From Ohtaekwangia sp966211525 (lineage in GTDB: Bacteria > Bacteroidota > Bacteroidia > Cytophagales > Cyclobacteriaceae), in NCBI GenBank assembly GCA_966211525.1, contig CBIHOZ010000002.1:39434-103433 (forward strand): DNA of 64,000 nucleotides, in the 5' to 3' direction. Below, in pieces: positions 8,291 through 16,523 of this stretch (positions are counted from its first letter, which is position 1; every line of letters starts with the position of its first letter). Below the pieces are notes generated by a model. That model was not told the DNA's origin. It worked only from the letters and a program-made list of their open reading frames with translations, and did not search any database. Made by a program: the position numbers and the translations under genes.

Positions 8291-8903
8291 CGGAATCTTA
8301 TCCGGCATTGTACTCGCATTTTTGATCGGGCCGGTATTCTTCACCATTATTCAAACCAGCATTGAGCGCGGTTTTATAAGCGGTGTATTTGTTGCTATAG
8401 GTGTATCGTTCAGTGATGCACTCTATATATTCGTTTCTTATCTCGGGCTTGTCCAATTCATGGAGACCGAAAATTTCCGACACTACCTCGCGTACGGTGG
8501 CGGTATAGTATTGCTCTTGTTCGGACTATATTACTTATTGATCAAGAGTAAAAAACTGGCGCACTATGATCCTAAAAAAATAGAAGCACGCAGTTGGCTG
8601 CGTCTCGCTGCGAAAGGTTTTATCATCAACGGACTTAGTCCCATGGTACTTTTCTTTTGGATTGCCACAGTAGGTGTTGCCACTACACAACTACACTACA
8701 ACACCAGCCACGAAGCATTTGTATTCTTCGCTTCTATAGTCGGCACCGTATTCATCACCGACCTCATCAAAGCCAAACTTGCCGACAAACTACGCTTGCT
8801 CATGACCCCGATGGTAATCCGCATCATGAATATAGTGTTGGGCATCGTACTGGTGATCTTCGCCGGGAGACTGATTCTTTTTCCGGACAATATTCCACAT
8901 TGA
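8274..8903 (+). CDS. LysE/RhtB family amino-acid exporter
   Basis: An inner-membrane exporter of the LysE family, 209 aa, with about six helices. The N-terminal pattern GILSGIVLAFLIGPVFFTIIQTSIERG is typical. A second hallmark is the GFIINGLSPMVLFFW segment near residue 120, where the Asn-Pro-like turn of the family lies. The ATG at 8274 overlaps the last 17 bases of the GH3 gene; a longer in-frame start at 8229 would lie deeper inside it. Translational coupling with GH3 is therefore likely. The transported substrate is unknown. Confidence 0.85.
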   Translation: MEIVLNGILSGIVLAFLIGPVFFTIIQTSIERGFISGVFVAIGVSFSDALYIFVSYLGLVQFMETENFRHYLAYGGGIVLLLFGLYYLLIKSKKLAHYDPKKIEARSWLRLAAKGFIINGLSPMVLFFWIATVGVATTQLHYNTSHEAFVFFASIVGTVFITDLIKAKLADKLRLLMTPMVIRIMNIVLGIVLVIFAGRLILFPDNIPH

Positions 8904-9136
8904 TAGGAAGGCTGCTGGCTTCAGGCTGCTGGCTGCTGGGGATTTTCGTTTAGGCTGGGATTACGGTATGAAGATGATACTGCTAAAATAGCTGCGAGCT
9001 TTGAGCCTCGAGCAAAAAAGCCGCTGACTATAGAACTATATAAATACCCTATATCTGCTAAGCGAACCGTTTTAGTTACGTAAATGCTGCTATATCGGAA
9101 ACAAACTTGCAGCAGCTAGAGGCTAGCAGCTCTTTC
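8904..9136. repeat. Word-repeat element, family W2, with inverted ends
   Basis: The gap between two convergent genes starts with AGGAAGGCTGCTGGCTTCAGG and ends with an imperfect inverted copy (GCAGCAGCTAGAGGCTAGCAG then CTCTTTCCT). Inside is a further inverted pair of GCTGCGAGC / GAGCCTCGAGC words. It looks like a roughly 230-bp unit able to fold into a long hairpin. No gene is visible. Confidence 0.65.
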
Positions 9137-9137
9137 C

Positions 9138-10181
9138 TCAGTCTTGCAGGACGTTGGTAATAAACGTGGACTTCAGCAACAGCCAAAGCAGAAACAGCGC
9201 CATCGCCCATTGCAGGTATATGACGTAGTAGTCGGAGGTATCTTTGAAGCGGGTTTCTTTGATCTCGGCTTTTTCGTATTTGTTGATGCGCGCGAATACT
9301 TGTTCAAGTGCCTGGTTGTCGGTGGCACGAAAGAATTGTCCGCCTCCTATGTCGGCCATCTTGCGCATCGTGGTTTCGTCAATCGTGTTCTCGATCATCT
9401 GCGGACGACCAAAGAAATCTTTACCATACGGCACCATGCCTTCTTTCCCTACAACAATAGTATATATCTTGATACCATACGCACTGGCGAGTTCAGCAGC
9501 CGTGATCGGGTCAATGTTACCGGATGTATTTTCACCGTCACTGAGCAGTATACATACTTTTGATTTTGTTTCCGATTCGCTCATGCGATTGGTAACAACA
9601 GCCATAGCACTTCCGATAGCTGTACCTTTTGCTTCGATCATTTCGAATGATATATCATCAAGGTAGGAGCGAAGTAATTCATAGTCCGTTGTGAGTGGTG
9701 ACAGGGAGAAGGCATCTCCGGCAAATACAACGAGTCCGATTCTATCCTGCACGCGACCGTTAATAAAGTTACGTGCTACTTCTTTCGCTGCTTCAAGACG
9801 GTTCGGAGTAAAATCTTCAATCATCATCGACTGCGATATATCCAGCGCGATCATGATATCAATACCTTCTGTCCATTGCTCTACTTTTTCGTTTGTCTTT
9901 TGCGGACGTGCAAGTCCCATTAATATGAACGCGAACACCAGCATCAACAGGATCTCCGGCAGTAAACGTATCAGGTTTATAGGCGATACATGTAAATCTT
10001 TTTGAGTAATAGCAATCGGTAACTTCTGGTTAAATCTATACCGCAGCAGCCAGCGCAAGATAAACAGAATCGGCACAGCAATGATGAGGTATAGGAACAC
10101 CGGGTGTTCCCAGGTAAAAGAACGCAACGTAGAAGGCGTAAACCAATCCAGCGAGTACCAGGCAGTAAGATCCTTATCCAT
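9138..10181 (-). CDS. batA: VWA-domain membrane protein (BatA-like)
   Basis: A 347-aa protein of the BatA type: two membrane helices (about 28-46 and 72-91), a periplasmic von Willebrand A domain and a C-terminal helix at about 325-341. The metal-ion-dependent adhesion site is complete, with DISQS at 114-118, the Thr of SPLTTD at about 164 and ILLSDGENTSG near 211. Bat proteins act with a MoxR ATPase in envelope stress tolerance, though the mechanism is poorly defined. The gene overlaps the BatD-like gene by 8 bases. The usual batB and batC are not downstream; the operon ends in a repeat. Confidence 0.85.
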   Translation of the reverse strand: MDKDLTAWYSLDWFTPSTLRSFTWEHPVFLYLIIAVPILFILRWLLRYRFNQKLPIAITQKDLHVSPINLIRLLPEILLMLVFAFILMGLARPQKTNEKVEQWTEGIDIMIALDISQSMMIEDFTPNRLEAAKEVARNFINGRVQDRIGLVVFAGDAFSLSPLTTDYELLRSYLDDISFEMIEAKGTAIGSAMAVVTNRMSESETKSKVCILLSDGENTSGNIDPITAAELASAYGIKIYTIVVGKEGMVPYGKDFFGRPQMIENTIDETTMRKMADIGGGQFFRATDNQALEQVFARINKYEKAEIKETRFKDTSDYYVIYLQWAMALFLLWLLLKSTFITNVLQD

Positions 10182-11121
10182 GTTTTACCTCCTGTAATTT
10201 GGTATGGAAGCGTTGGTCGGCCACAGCTTTAAGACTTTCCAGCGGTTCGATTACATTAACGCTATGTCCATATATAGCGCCATCAATGGTCTGAAGATTT
10301 CGGATGAGAGTTTCATCCTGGAAGAAATTCCGCGCCTCGCGTGTTGTCAGTTTGGTATAGGGACGTGCCTCGAGCTGCTCCATATATAGTTTCCAATGCG
10401 CCAGTGCTGTCTCCGTTGTAACCGCTGAAAAAGCCTGACGTAGATTGGTAACCTCGCGTGTATAGCTTTCAACAAATTTACGATGCGCTTCGAGCATACT
10501 TTTTATTCGGAAGTACTTGCGTATGCGTTTGCCGAAAACAAACCACACGATAACAGCAATTACCAGAACAGCCACTGCAACAATGGTAAATATAGGCCAG
10601 TTGAATTGTCCGGGTACATCGTGATAGGCTACGCTTAACTTCATCGGTAACTTATCAATCGCTATTGTATCGACACTGAAATTTACCAGTTGTGTTACCA
10701 GGATCGTATCTTGTTCCGACTGAAACGTTATACTGTCTTTTTCATTGATCTGGAATACCGGCAGACTCAGGTATTGCTCGCGGTCAATTTCAAAGGTGCT
10801 TACATAGTATATGACGCTGTCGTAACTGATGCCATCTTCCGTATCGGTAGCAAAGTAATCTTTACTTTCAAATTCAAACGGTGTATAGGTATGCGAAGAA
10901 TCCGGGAACACCATGTTGAGTTGTTGCGGATAGCGCGCAGTAAGATAGAACCGTACCGGCTTACCTATATATAAACTGTCTTCAATAAAACCTGCCGTTA
11001 CTTTTACCTCTGTCTTCGGTTTATCCTGTGCGTACGCACTGTTTACTGCCAGCGAGCAGCACGACAGAAGAAAAATATAGCGTATTGAAATTCGCATCGT
11101 CTTTACAAAACTACTGATCAT
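10174..11121 (-). CDS. BatD-like periplasmic protein with one membrane anchor
   Basis: This 315-aa protein has a signal peptide (about 10-31, ending AYAQ), a periplasmic Ig-like region that includes VTAGFIEDSLYIGKPVRF at about 41-58, and a helix at 176-197 followed by a basic cytosolic tail of about 115 residues. Its place between DUF58 and BatA is where Bacteroidota encode BatD-like or DUF4381-type proteins, and I base the name mainly on that context. Its start overlaps the DUF58 stop by four bases (ATGA). An alternative start is Met9. Confidence 0.65.
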   Translation of the reverse strand: MISSFVKTMRISIRYIFLLSCCSLAVNSAYAQDKPKTEVKVTAGFIEDSLYIGKPVRFYLTARYPQQLNMVFPDSSHTYTPFEFESKDYFATDTEDGISYDSVIYYVSTFEIDREQYLSLPVFQINEKDSITFQSEQDTILVTQLVNFSVDTIAIDKLPMKLSVAYHDVPGQFNWPIFTIVAVAVLVIAVIVWFVFGKRIRKYFRIKSMLEAHRKFVESYTREVTNLRQAFSAVTTETALAHWKLYMEQLEARPYTKLTTREARNFFQDETLIRNLQTIDGAIYGHSVNVIEPLESLKAVADQRFHTKLQEVKHG

Positions 11122-11996
11122 GTTGTCTTCATAGATTTGTTCCGCACTTTAAATAATCGCAGCAGCTTCGGTACATAGTCTTCATCCGTATCGAGTGAGA
11201 TGAAGTTCACTTCGTGCTTGCGACTGAACTTCTGCAGTTCATCTTTACGCAAGTCATGCCGCTTGCTGATCTTCTGTCTGAAATCACCAAACGAAGTATT
11301 GATCCACAATGTTCGCTGACTTTCCTTGTCCACTACTGGAATTATACCCAGCTTGGGCAAACGGGTTTCGCGCTTATCGCTGATGTGTATCACTACAAGA
11401 TCGTGCCGTTTTGCCAGCGCGCGTAAATTGTCGGTATACCCTTCGTCAATAAAATCAGAGATCAGTATAACAACGCTTCTCCTGCGAATAGCATTGAGTG
11501 CAAAAGATATAGCTTTGGATAAATTTGTTTTCAGCGACTTGGGCTTCAGGTTCGCGAGTGTACTGATAATTTCATACGCCTGCGAATGTCCTTTGATCGG
11601 CTTGATAAACTTCTCGCGAACATCTGAGAAACAGATAAGTCCAACGTGGCTCGACTCTTTTACAGCCGAAAGTGTAAGTACACCACAAATCTCTTTGCCA
11701 ATATCAGCCTTTGTTTTACCGGGGCTCCCTATATCTTCGGATGCACTTACATCGAGTATAAAAAATACAGTTTGTTCCTTCTCTTCCCGGTAGGTCTTTA
11801 CAAATGTACCATGACCTTTGGCTGAAACGTTCCAATGTATAGTGCGCACATCGTCACCATACTGATACGGTCTCACGTCATCAAACTCCAGGCCCGTACC
11901 TTTAAAAACAGAATGGAAATCCCCCTGCATCTGGCTGTTGATAGCCTTGCGTATCTGGATCTCATATCTCCGTAGTTTCTTTAACAGGTCCTTCAT
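11118..11996 (-). CDS. DUF58 domain protein
   Basis: A 292-aa cytosolic DUF58 protein of the kind that accompanies MoxR-type AAA ATPases. The family block FDDVRPYQYGDDVRTIHWN is at about 38-56, and a VWA-like strand with FILDVSASED follows at about 79-88. It is the first gene of the three-gene DUF58, BatD-like, BatA operon. MoxR normally sits directly upstream, but here the upstream side is a repeat and a divergent gene, so the ATPase partner must be elsewhere or missing. Confidence 0.88.
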   Translation of the reverse strand: MKDLLKKLRRYEIQIRKAINSQMQGDFHSVFKGTGLEFDDVRPYQYGDDVRTIHWNVSAKGHGTFVKTYREEKEQTVFFILDVSASEDIGSPGKTKADIGKEICGVLTLSAVKESSHVGLICFSDVREKFIKPIKGHSQAYEIISTLANLKPKSLKTNLSKAISFALNAIRRRSVVILISDFIDEGYTDNLRALAKRHDLVVIHISDKRETRLPKLGIIPVVDKESQRTLWINTSFGDFRQKISKRHDLRKDELQKFSRKHEVNFISLDTDEDYVPKLLRLFKVRNKSMKTT

Positions 11997-11997
11997 T

Positions 11998-12087
11998 CGT
12001 TATCCGTTAATCGTTATCCGTTAAAAGTTAATCGTTATCCGGCTGCTGTCTTTAAACGTATAACGGATAACTCATAACGAATAACGG
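11998..12087. repeat. Intergenic word repeat, family W3 (CGTTATCCGTTAATCG)
   Basis: Three near-copies of CGTTATCCGTTAA are followed, after a GGCTGCTGTC spacer, by inverted copies (AACGGATAAC, ATAACGAATAACGG), giving a long imperfect hairpin immediately upstream of the DUF58 operon. The family recurs at 21312-21360 and 37676-37808. Confidence 0.7.
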
Positions 12088-12216
12088 CCCGTGGCAAAGT
12101 TATTGTTATACGTTAAAGAGGTTCGCGAATAAACGCAAACCCGGTAGCGATAGCTCCAAAAATAGAACAATTATGATTATTTTGCCCCACCTAAAGCAGG
12201 GGATGGCCATTAAAAG

Positions 12217-12594
12217 ATGTTGAGAGGTTTAAAATATTATGCAGTTGCTTCCGTGCTGGTGATGATCCTGGCCGGTACATTTTCATGTTCAAAAAAAGAG
12301 AAGACACCGGAAGGAATCCTCGGTAAAGAGGAGATGGCAAAGACCATACAGGAAGTGTTGCTGGCCGAAGAGAAAGTTAACCGGCTGAGGCTTTCCACCG
12401 ATTCGTCAAAGAAAGTATTTACGGCTATACGTGGTAAAATTTTCGAGAAGACCGGTGTATCCGATTCTGTTTTTAATAACTCCATGAACTATTACATGGA
12501 TCATCCTAAAGAACTGGAACAAATTTATACAGCGCTTGTTGACTCTTTAAATCTTAAAGAACAAAAAGCATCCGTCCGTCCGACACCAAAATGA
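12217..12594 (+). CDS. DUF4296 lipoprotein
   Basis: A 125-aa lipoprotein with a hydrophobic N terminus ending in GTFSC (Cys24, likely lipidated) and a DUF4296 domain at about 30-110 (EEMAKTIQEVLLAEEKVNRL, then FTAIRGKIFEKTGVSDSVF). The family is confined to Bacteroidota and has no known role. Its TGA overlaps the ATG of mutS2 (ATGA), so the two are co-translated. An AT-rich stretch with TATTTTG at 12178-12184 is a possible but one-base-short -7 element. Confidence 0.8.
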   Translation: MLRGLKYYAVASVLVMILAGTFSCSKKEKTPEGILGKEEMAKTIQEVLLAEEKVNRLRLSTDSSKKVFTAIRGKIFEKTGVSDSVFNNSMNYYMDHPKELEQIYTALVDSLNLKEQKASVRPTPK

Positions 12595-14954
12595 TTTACC
12601 CAAACGAGTTTGAAGATAAGTTAGGCTTTGTGCAGATACGGCAGAAGCTGAAAGGTTATTGCCTTTCGGATGCCGGAGCCGCATGGGTTGACCGCATGCG
12701 TTTTAGCACGGAGGCTGACTTTATAAGAATTCTGCTGAAGCAGAGTCTTGAATTTTTGCAGATACTGGAGAAAGGTGAACCCTTTCCGTCACGGTATTTT
12801 TTTGATCCTGCTGAATGGATTCAGAAGATAACACTGGAAGGAAACTGGCTCGAAGCCGATGAGTTTCTGAACCTGGCCTATTCGCTGGAGACTATTATAG
12901 CGTGCAAGACTTTTCTGAACAAGGCACGCGAAATATACCCTGAACTATATAAACTGGCTGAACCCGTAGCAGTAACCAGTGCGTTGGCTCAATCTGTTTT
13001 TGTTAAGATTGATGACAAGGCGCAGGTACGTGATTCGGCGAGTCCTGACCTCGGTCGTATACGCAAGCGACTTCGCGAAGAGCAAACGCGCTTGCGTAAA
13101 ATTGCTGACCAGATCTTTCGCACAGCGGTGGAGGAGAAGTGGGTGCCTGAAGGTGCCTTGCCTACCATTCGCGAAGGGCGTGTAGTGATACCGATACAAG
13201 CCGAACACAAGCGCAAGCTGAAAGGATTTATACTCGATGAATCGGCTACCGGCCAAACCGTTTTTATGGAACCAACGGAAATGCTGGACGCCAACAACGA
13301 GATTCGCGACCTCGAGCATTCTGAAAAACGTGAAGTGATTCGTATACTCAAAGAGCTCACCGATGAATTCAGGCAGCAGCTTCCGGTGCTTCGAACAGCA
13401 TTTCAATTTTTGGCGCAGATCGATTTCATTCGCGCGAAAGCAAAGTTCTCGCAGGAGATCAATGCAGAACACCCGGTAATTGAAAAGCACCCGGAGATGG
13501 TGTGGTATAATGCGAAGCATCCGTTGCTATACCTGAGCTTGAAAGGTAAACGTGAAATTGTACCGCTCAATATAGAACTGGATCAGCAGGATCGTTTACT
13601 ATTGGTTTCCGGACCGAATGCCGGTGGTAAATCGGTTTGTCTTAAAACAGTAGGACTGCTCCAATACATGGTGCAATGTGGTTTGCTGATACCGGTGTCA
13701 GAACGATCGCGTGTCGGTATATTTCAAAATATACTACTGGATATAGGCGATCAGCAGTCCATTGAAAATGATTTGAGTACCTATAGCAGTCACCTGCGAA
13801 ATATGAAAACGTTCATCGAGCACGCCAACAGTAAATCGCTGGTGTTGATGGATGAACTTGGTTCCGGTACCGATCCGAACTTCGGTGGTGCTATCGCGCA
13901 GGCTATATTGGAAGAACTGCTGCGCAAGCACGTGTGGGGTGTAGCGACCACGCACTACTATAATCTGAAATTATTTGCCGGTCAGCGACAAGGTATACGC
14001 AATGCAGCGATGCGCTTTGACGACATGAACCTGGTACCGCTATATATACTCGACATCGGTAAACCTGGAAGTTCATTTGCCCTGGAGATTGCCCGCAAAA
14101 TAGGATTGCCTCAACAGACTTTACAGGAAGCTGAAAAGCTGGTGGGTAAAGATCTCGCTGGTTTTGAAAAACTCGTTCGATCACTCGAGAAGGAGAAACA
14201 GTTGCTGAGTGAGAAAACCAAAAAGCTAGAGCGGCAAGAAGGAGAGATGAAGCAGGCACTCGCGAAGTACCAGACACTCTCTACCGATATTGAGACACGC
14301 AAGAAGGAGATCATCAACAAGGCAAAAGAAGAAGCTTCGAACCTGCTGAAAGATACTAATCGCGAAATCGAAAAAACGATTCGTCATATACGCGCAAACC
14401 AGGCGCATAAACTGGAAACGCAGAAGGTGCGCAAGAACCTGCAGAACCTCACGCAGCGTGTAGAGCCCGTAGTAAAAGAAGAAAAGCGTTCACCGGATGA
14501 ATTGAAAGAAGGCGATCGCGTGCGCATCATCGGTCAGGACAGCAGTGGCGTTATACTGAGTATTCAAGGTAAAAATGCTACGGTGCAGTTTGGTGAGTTG
14601 AAGTCAGTAGCCAAAGTCGACAAGCTTGAAAAGATTACCGGAGCCATTGAAAAAGAAATGGCCACGCGCCTGCGCACATCCGGTATAAATGTATATGAGA
14701 AGCGTTCTAACTTCAGTGATACACTTGATGTACGCGGCAAACGTGTTGATGAAGTAATCCCCATGCTCGATCAGTTCATGGACACCGCTATACTTTTAGG
14801 ACAAGGTGAATTAAAAATCCTGCACGGCAAAGGAGAGGGCGTGCTGCGCAAAGTTGTACGCGACCACCTGAAGCGCTATAAAGAAGTAGCCTCGATGAAC
14901 GATGAACACGTAGAGCGCGGAGGAGACGGTATTACGATTGTCGTTTTGAAATAG
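12591..14954 (+). CDS. mutS2: Endonuclease MutS2
   Basis: A 787-aa MutS2: MutS-type clamp and ATPase core with a C-terminal Smr nuclease domain. MutS2 suppresses homologous recombination and, in Bacillus, rescues collided ribosomes. The Walker A motif GPNAGGKS is at 341-348 and the Walker B region LVLMDELGSGTDP near 416-428. A charged coiled coil at about 505-640 is followed by a KOW-like segment (GDRVRIIGQDSSGVIL) and the Smr domain at about 715-787, with DVRGKRVDE and LKILHGKGEGVLR as its two landmark loops. All parts are intact. Confidence 0.95.
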   Translation: MIYPNEFEDKLGFVQIRQKLKGYCLSDAGAAWVDRMRFSTEADFIRILLKQSLEFLQILEKGEPFPSRYFFDPAEWIQKITLEGNWLEADEFLNLAYSLETIIACKTFLNKAREIYPELYKLAEPVAVTSALAQSVFVKIDDKAQVRDSASPDLGRIRKRLREEQTRLRKIADQIFRTAVEEKWVPEGALPTIREGRVVIPIQAEHKRKLKGFILDESATGQTVFMEPTEMLDANNEIRDLEHSEKREVIRILKELTDEFRQQLPVLRTAFQFLAQIDFIRAKAKFSQEINAEHPVIEKHPEMVWYNAKHPLLYLSLKGKREIVPLNIELDQQDRLLLVSGPNAGGKSVCLKTVGLLQYMVQCGLLIPVSERSRVGIFQNILLDIGDQQSIENDLSTYSSHLRNMKTFIEHANSKSLVLMDELGSGTDPNFGGAIAQAILEELLRKHVWGVATTHYYNLKLFAGQRQGIRNAAMRFDDMNLVPLYILDIGKPGSSFALEIARKIGLPQQTLQEAEKLVGKDLAGFEKLVRSLEKEKQLLSEKTKKLERQEGEMKQALAKYQTLSTDIETRKKEIINKAKEEASNLLKDTNREIEKTIRHIRANQAHKLETQKVRKNLQNLTQRVEPVVKEEKRSPDELKEGDRVRIIGQDSSGVILSIQGKNATVQFGELKSVAKVDKLEKITGAIEKEMATRLRTSGINVYEKRSNFSDTLDVRGKRVDEVIPMLDQFMDTAILLGQGELKILHGKGEGVLRKVVRDHLKRYKEVASMNDEHVERGGDGITIVVLK

Positions 14955-15106
14955 CTGCGAGGAAAAGCTGCTGGCTACAGGCTGCTGGTTGCAAGTTTGC
15001 TGGGTGATTAGGCTGCGTTGTAGTTATAAAGTATATAGATATACCTTCAGCGATTTTTTTTCATCTGTGTGTATTTATCTGCGTCTATCTGCGAATTCTG
15101 CGGGCA
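14953..15106. repeat. Two adjacent word repeats: family W2 then family W5
   Basis: 14953-15005 carries GCTGCTGGCTACAGGCTGCTGG (split copies of family W2). 15058-15106 carries TATTTATCTGCG, TCTATCTGCGAAT and TCTGCGGGC (family W5), almost identical to 63850-63890. The two families sit back to back in the 207-base gap after mutS2. Confidence 0.65.
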
Positions 15107-15111
15107 AAAAA

Positions 15112-15137
15112 AAAGGCTCTCCACCTGGAGAGCCTTT
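15112..15137 (-). terminator. Intrinsic terminator of the lipoprotein gene
   Basis: AAAGGCTCTCC-ACCT-GGAGAGCCTTT forms a perfect 11-bp stem. A run of nine A at 15106-15114 provides the U tract for minus-strand transcripts arriving from 15162. Confidence 0.9.
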
Positions 15138-15161
15138 CTTATATCAACTATATATAGTCGC

Positions 15162-15665
15162 TTACTTCGTAAATACAAATTCCCAAGCGCCTTCAACAGA
15201 TTCTGTTCTGCCTACAACATATCCCGCGCCAGCGTATGTAAACTGCACGGTAAGTGTTTTAGCATCGCCTGACAGAGAATAAGTGATCGTAACATCATCA
15301 GAACCATCAAGCTGTTTGTCCAGACGAACGATGCTGCTCGTAACCGGTGAACCAAATTTCCAGGATCCGCCAGAAGGCCAAGGGCTTGCTGTTACTTGTT
15401 TGCTGGAAGTAACGGCATAGCTATACGTTCCACCGGCACTATAATTACCAGAGAAGGTAAGTTTCAGCGCAGAACCATCGAAACGGTCATCACCAGATCC
15501 TTTGTACTGCACAGATGATTCTGTCAGTGTCCAAGTACCTTTCAACTTATTTAATTGTTGTTCTTCCGGAGTCTCTTCATTACCATCATCGCCTCCGCAG
15601 TTTGCTAGGAGAATGGCTGCGCTAACGAGCACTGCGAGGGATAAAAGTCTTGCTAAATGTTTCAT
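15162..15665 (-). CDS. Lipocalin-like lipoprotein
   Basis: A 167-aa lipoprotein. The signal ends in ILLANC with Cys23, followed by GGDDGNEETPEE, an acidic stretch matching the export signal that sends Bacteroidota lipoproteins to the cell surface. The rest begins LKGTWTLTESSVQY, a lipocalin-like opening strand (GxW), and continues as alternating beta-strands ending AWEFVFTK. I recognise no catalytic motif. It is monocistronic with its own terminator. A lipocalin-like fold is inferred from the GTW opening and strand pattern only. Confidence 0.7.
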   Translation of the reverse strand: MKHLARLLSLAVLVSAAILLANCGGDDGNEETPEEQQLNKLKGTWTLTESSVQYKGSGDDRFDGSALKLTFSGNYSAGGTYSYAVTSSKQVTASPWPSGGSWKFGSPVTSSIVRLDKQLDGSDDVTITYSLSGDAKTLTVQFTYAGAGYVVGRTESVEGAWEFVFTK

Positions 15666-15780
15666 GTTAAGTTTATTATAGTTACGAATATGAGCGTAAA
15701 ATTCTTAAAATCAAAAACTGGTTTCCGGGAGTTTCACTCGTTGTAAGTCTTAATTACTTCTGCTCTTCGCTAGTAACCAC

Positions 15781-16449
15781 TTACTTATACATCATGATAT
15801 CGATTTTCTGAGCAGTGGAGGGATATTCTGACGGTTGATTGCTGGCCGCAATGATGGTGCAATGTTTCGGCAGCCCATGCAATTCTTTTAGATACCATTC
15901 AAATGCCTGGTGGTCGAGGTTGGTGCCGGGTTCATCCAGAAACACTACATCCGCCTCGGTAAAAAAAGCAAGTGCAAGTTTTACACGCTGGCGCATACCC
16001 GAAGAAAAATTGGATATATACTTATGGCGGGCCGCTGTCAGATACATGCGTTCAATCATCTCCGCGATCGACAGGTTATTACGGCTTCGCTTGAGTTTAA
16101 AATGAAACTGAAGTTGTTCTTCGAGTGTAAACTCTTCGATCAGGTCCATGTAAGGCGTAGCGATCGCTATATGGTTAAATATAGTCTCCGGGTGAATCTC
16201 CGTTCCACCACGGGTATAGCGAAGCGTTCCTTTACTGGGTGGCATCTGTCCCCACAATACCTGCAGCAACGTAGATTTACCCGAGCCGTTAGCGCCTGTT
16301 ATCGCATATATACTTCCGGGATCAAAAGAATAATTCAGTCCGCGAAAAATCCACTCGCGGTTAAAACGTTTCGACAGGTTTTCAGTATGAATCGAGAGCG
16401 ACTTTGTGGCGGTTGAAGAGGAACTGTTCGTTGCCGGAGATTGTGTCAT
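15781..16449 (-). CDS. Stand-alone ABC transporter ATP-binding protein
   Basis: A 222-aa ABC ATPase with Walker A GANGSGKST at 52-60, signature FSSGMRQR at 148-155 and Walker B VVFLDEP at 168-174. After the D-loop the usual switch His is replaced: the strand reads IIAASNQPSEY. There is no permease or binding-protein gene next to it; its neighbours are a lipoprotein and lpxA. It may serve a membrane partner encoded elsewhere or a non-transport role. The first 17 residues are a Ser/Thr-rich extension. Confidence 0.85.
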   Translation of the reverse strand: MTQSPATNSSSSTATKSLSIHTENLSKRFNREWIFRGLNYSFDPGSIYAITGANGSGKSTLLQVLWGQMPPSKGTLRYTRGGTEIHPETIFNHIAIATPYMDLIEEFTLEEQLQFHFKLKRSRNNLSIAEMIERMYLTAARHKYISNFSSGMRQRVKLALAFFTEADVVFLDEPGTNLDHQAFEWYLKELHGLPKHCTIIAASNQPSEYPSTAQKIDIMMYK

Positions 16450-16523
16450 CGCTCGTATAGCTTGTCTATGAAAATAGCGTTACAGGCATGTGTGTATAAA
16501 CATCATCCTGCAACGTCTATTGA

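Noticed and set aside
9144..9666. Plus-strand frames of about 140 codons opposite batA
   Set aside because: Antisense to the VWA domain with its intact metal site; shadow frames.
12945..13520. 191-codon minus-strand open frame inside mutS2
   Set aside because: Antisense to conserved MutS2 core codons and unlike any protein family.
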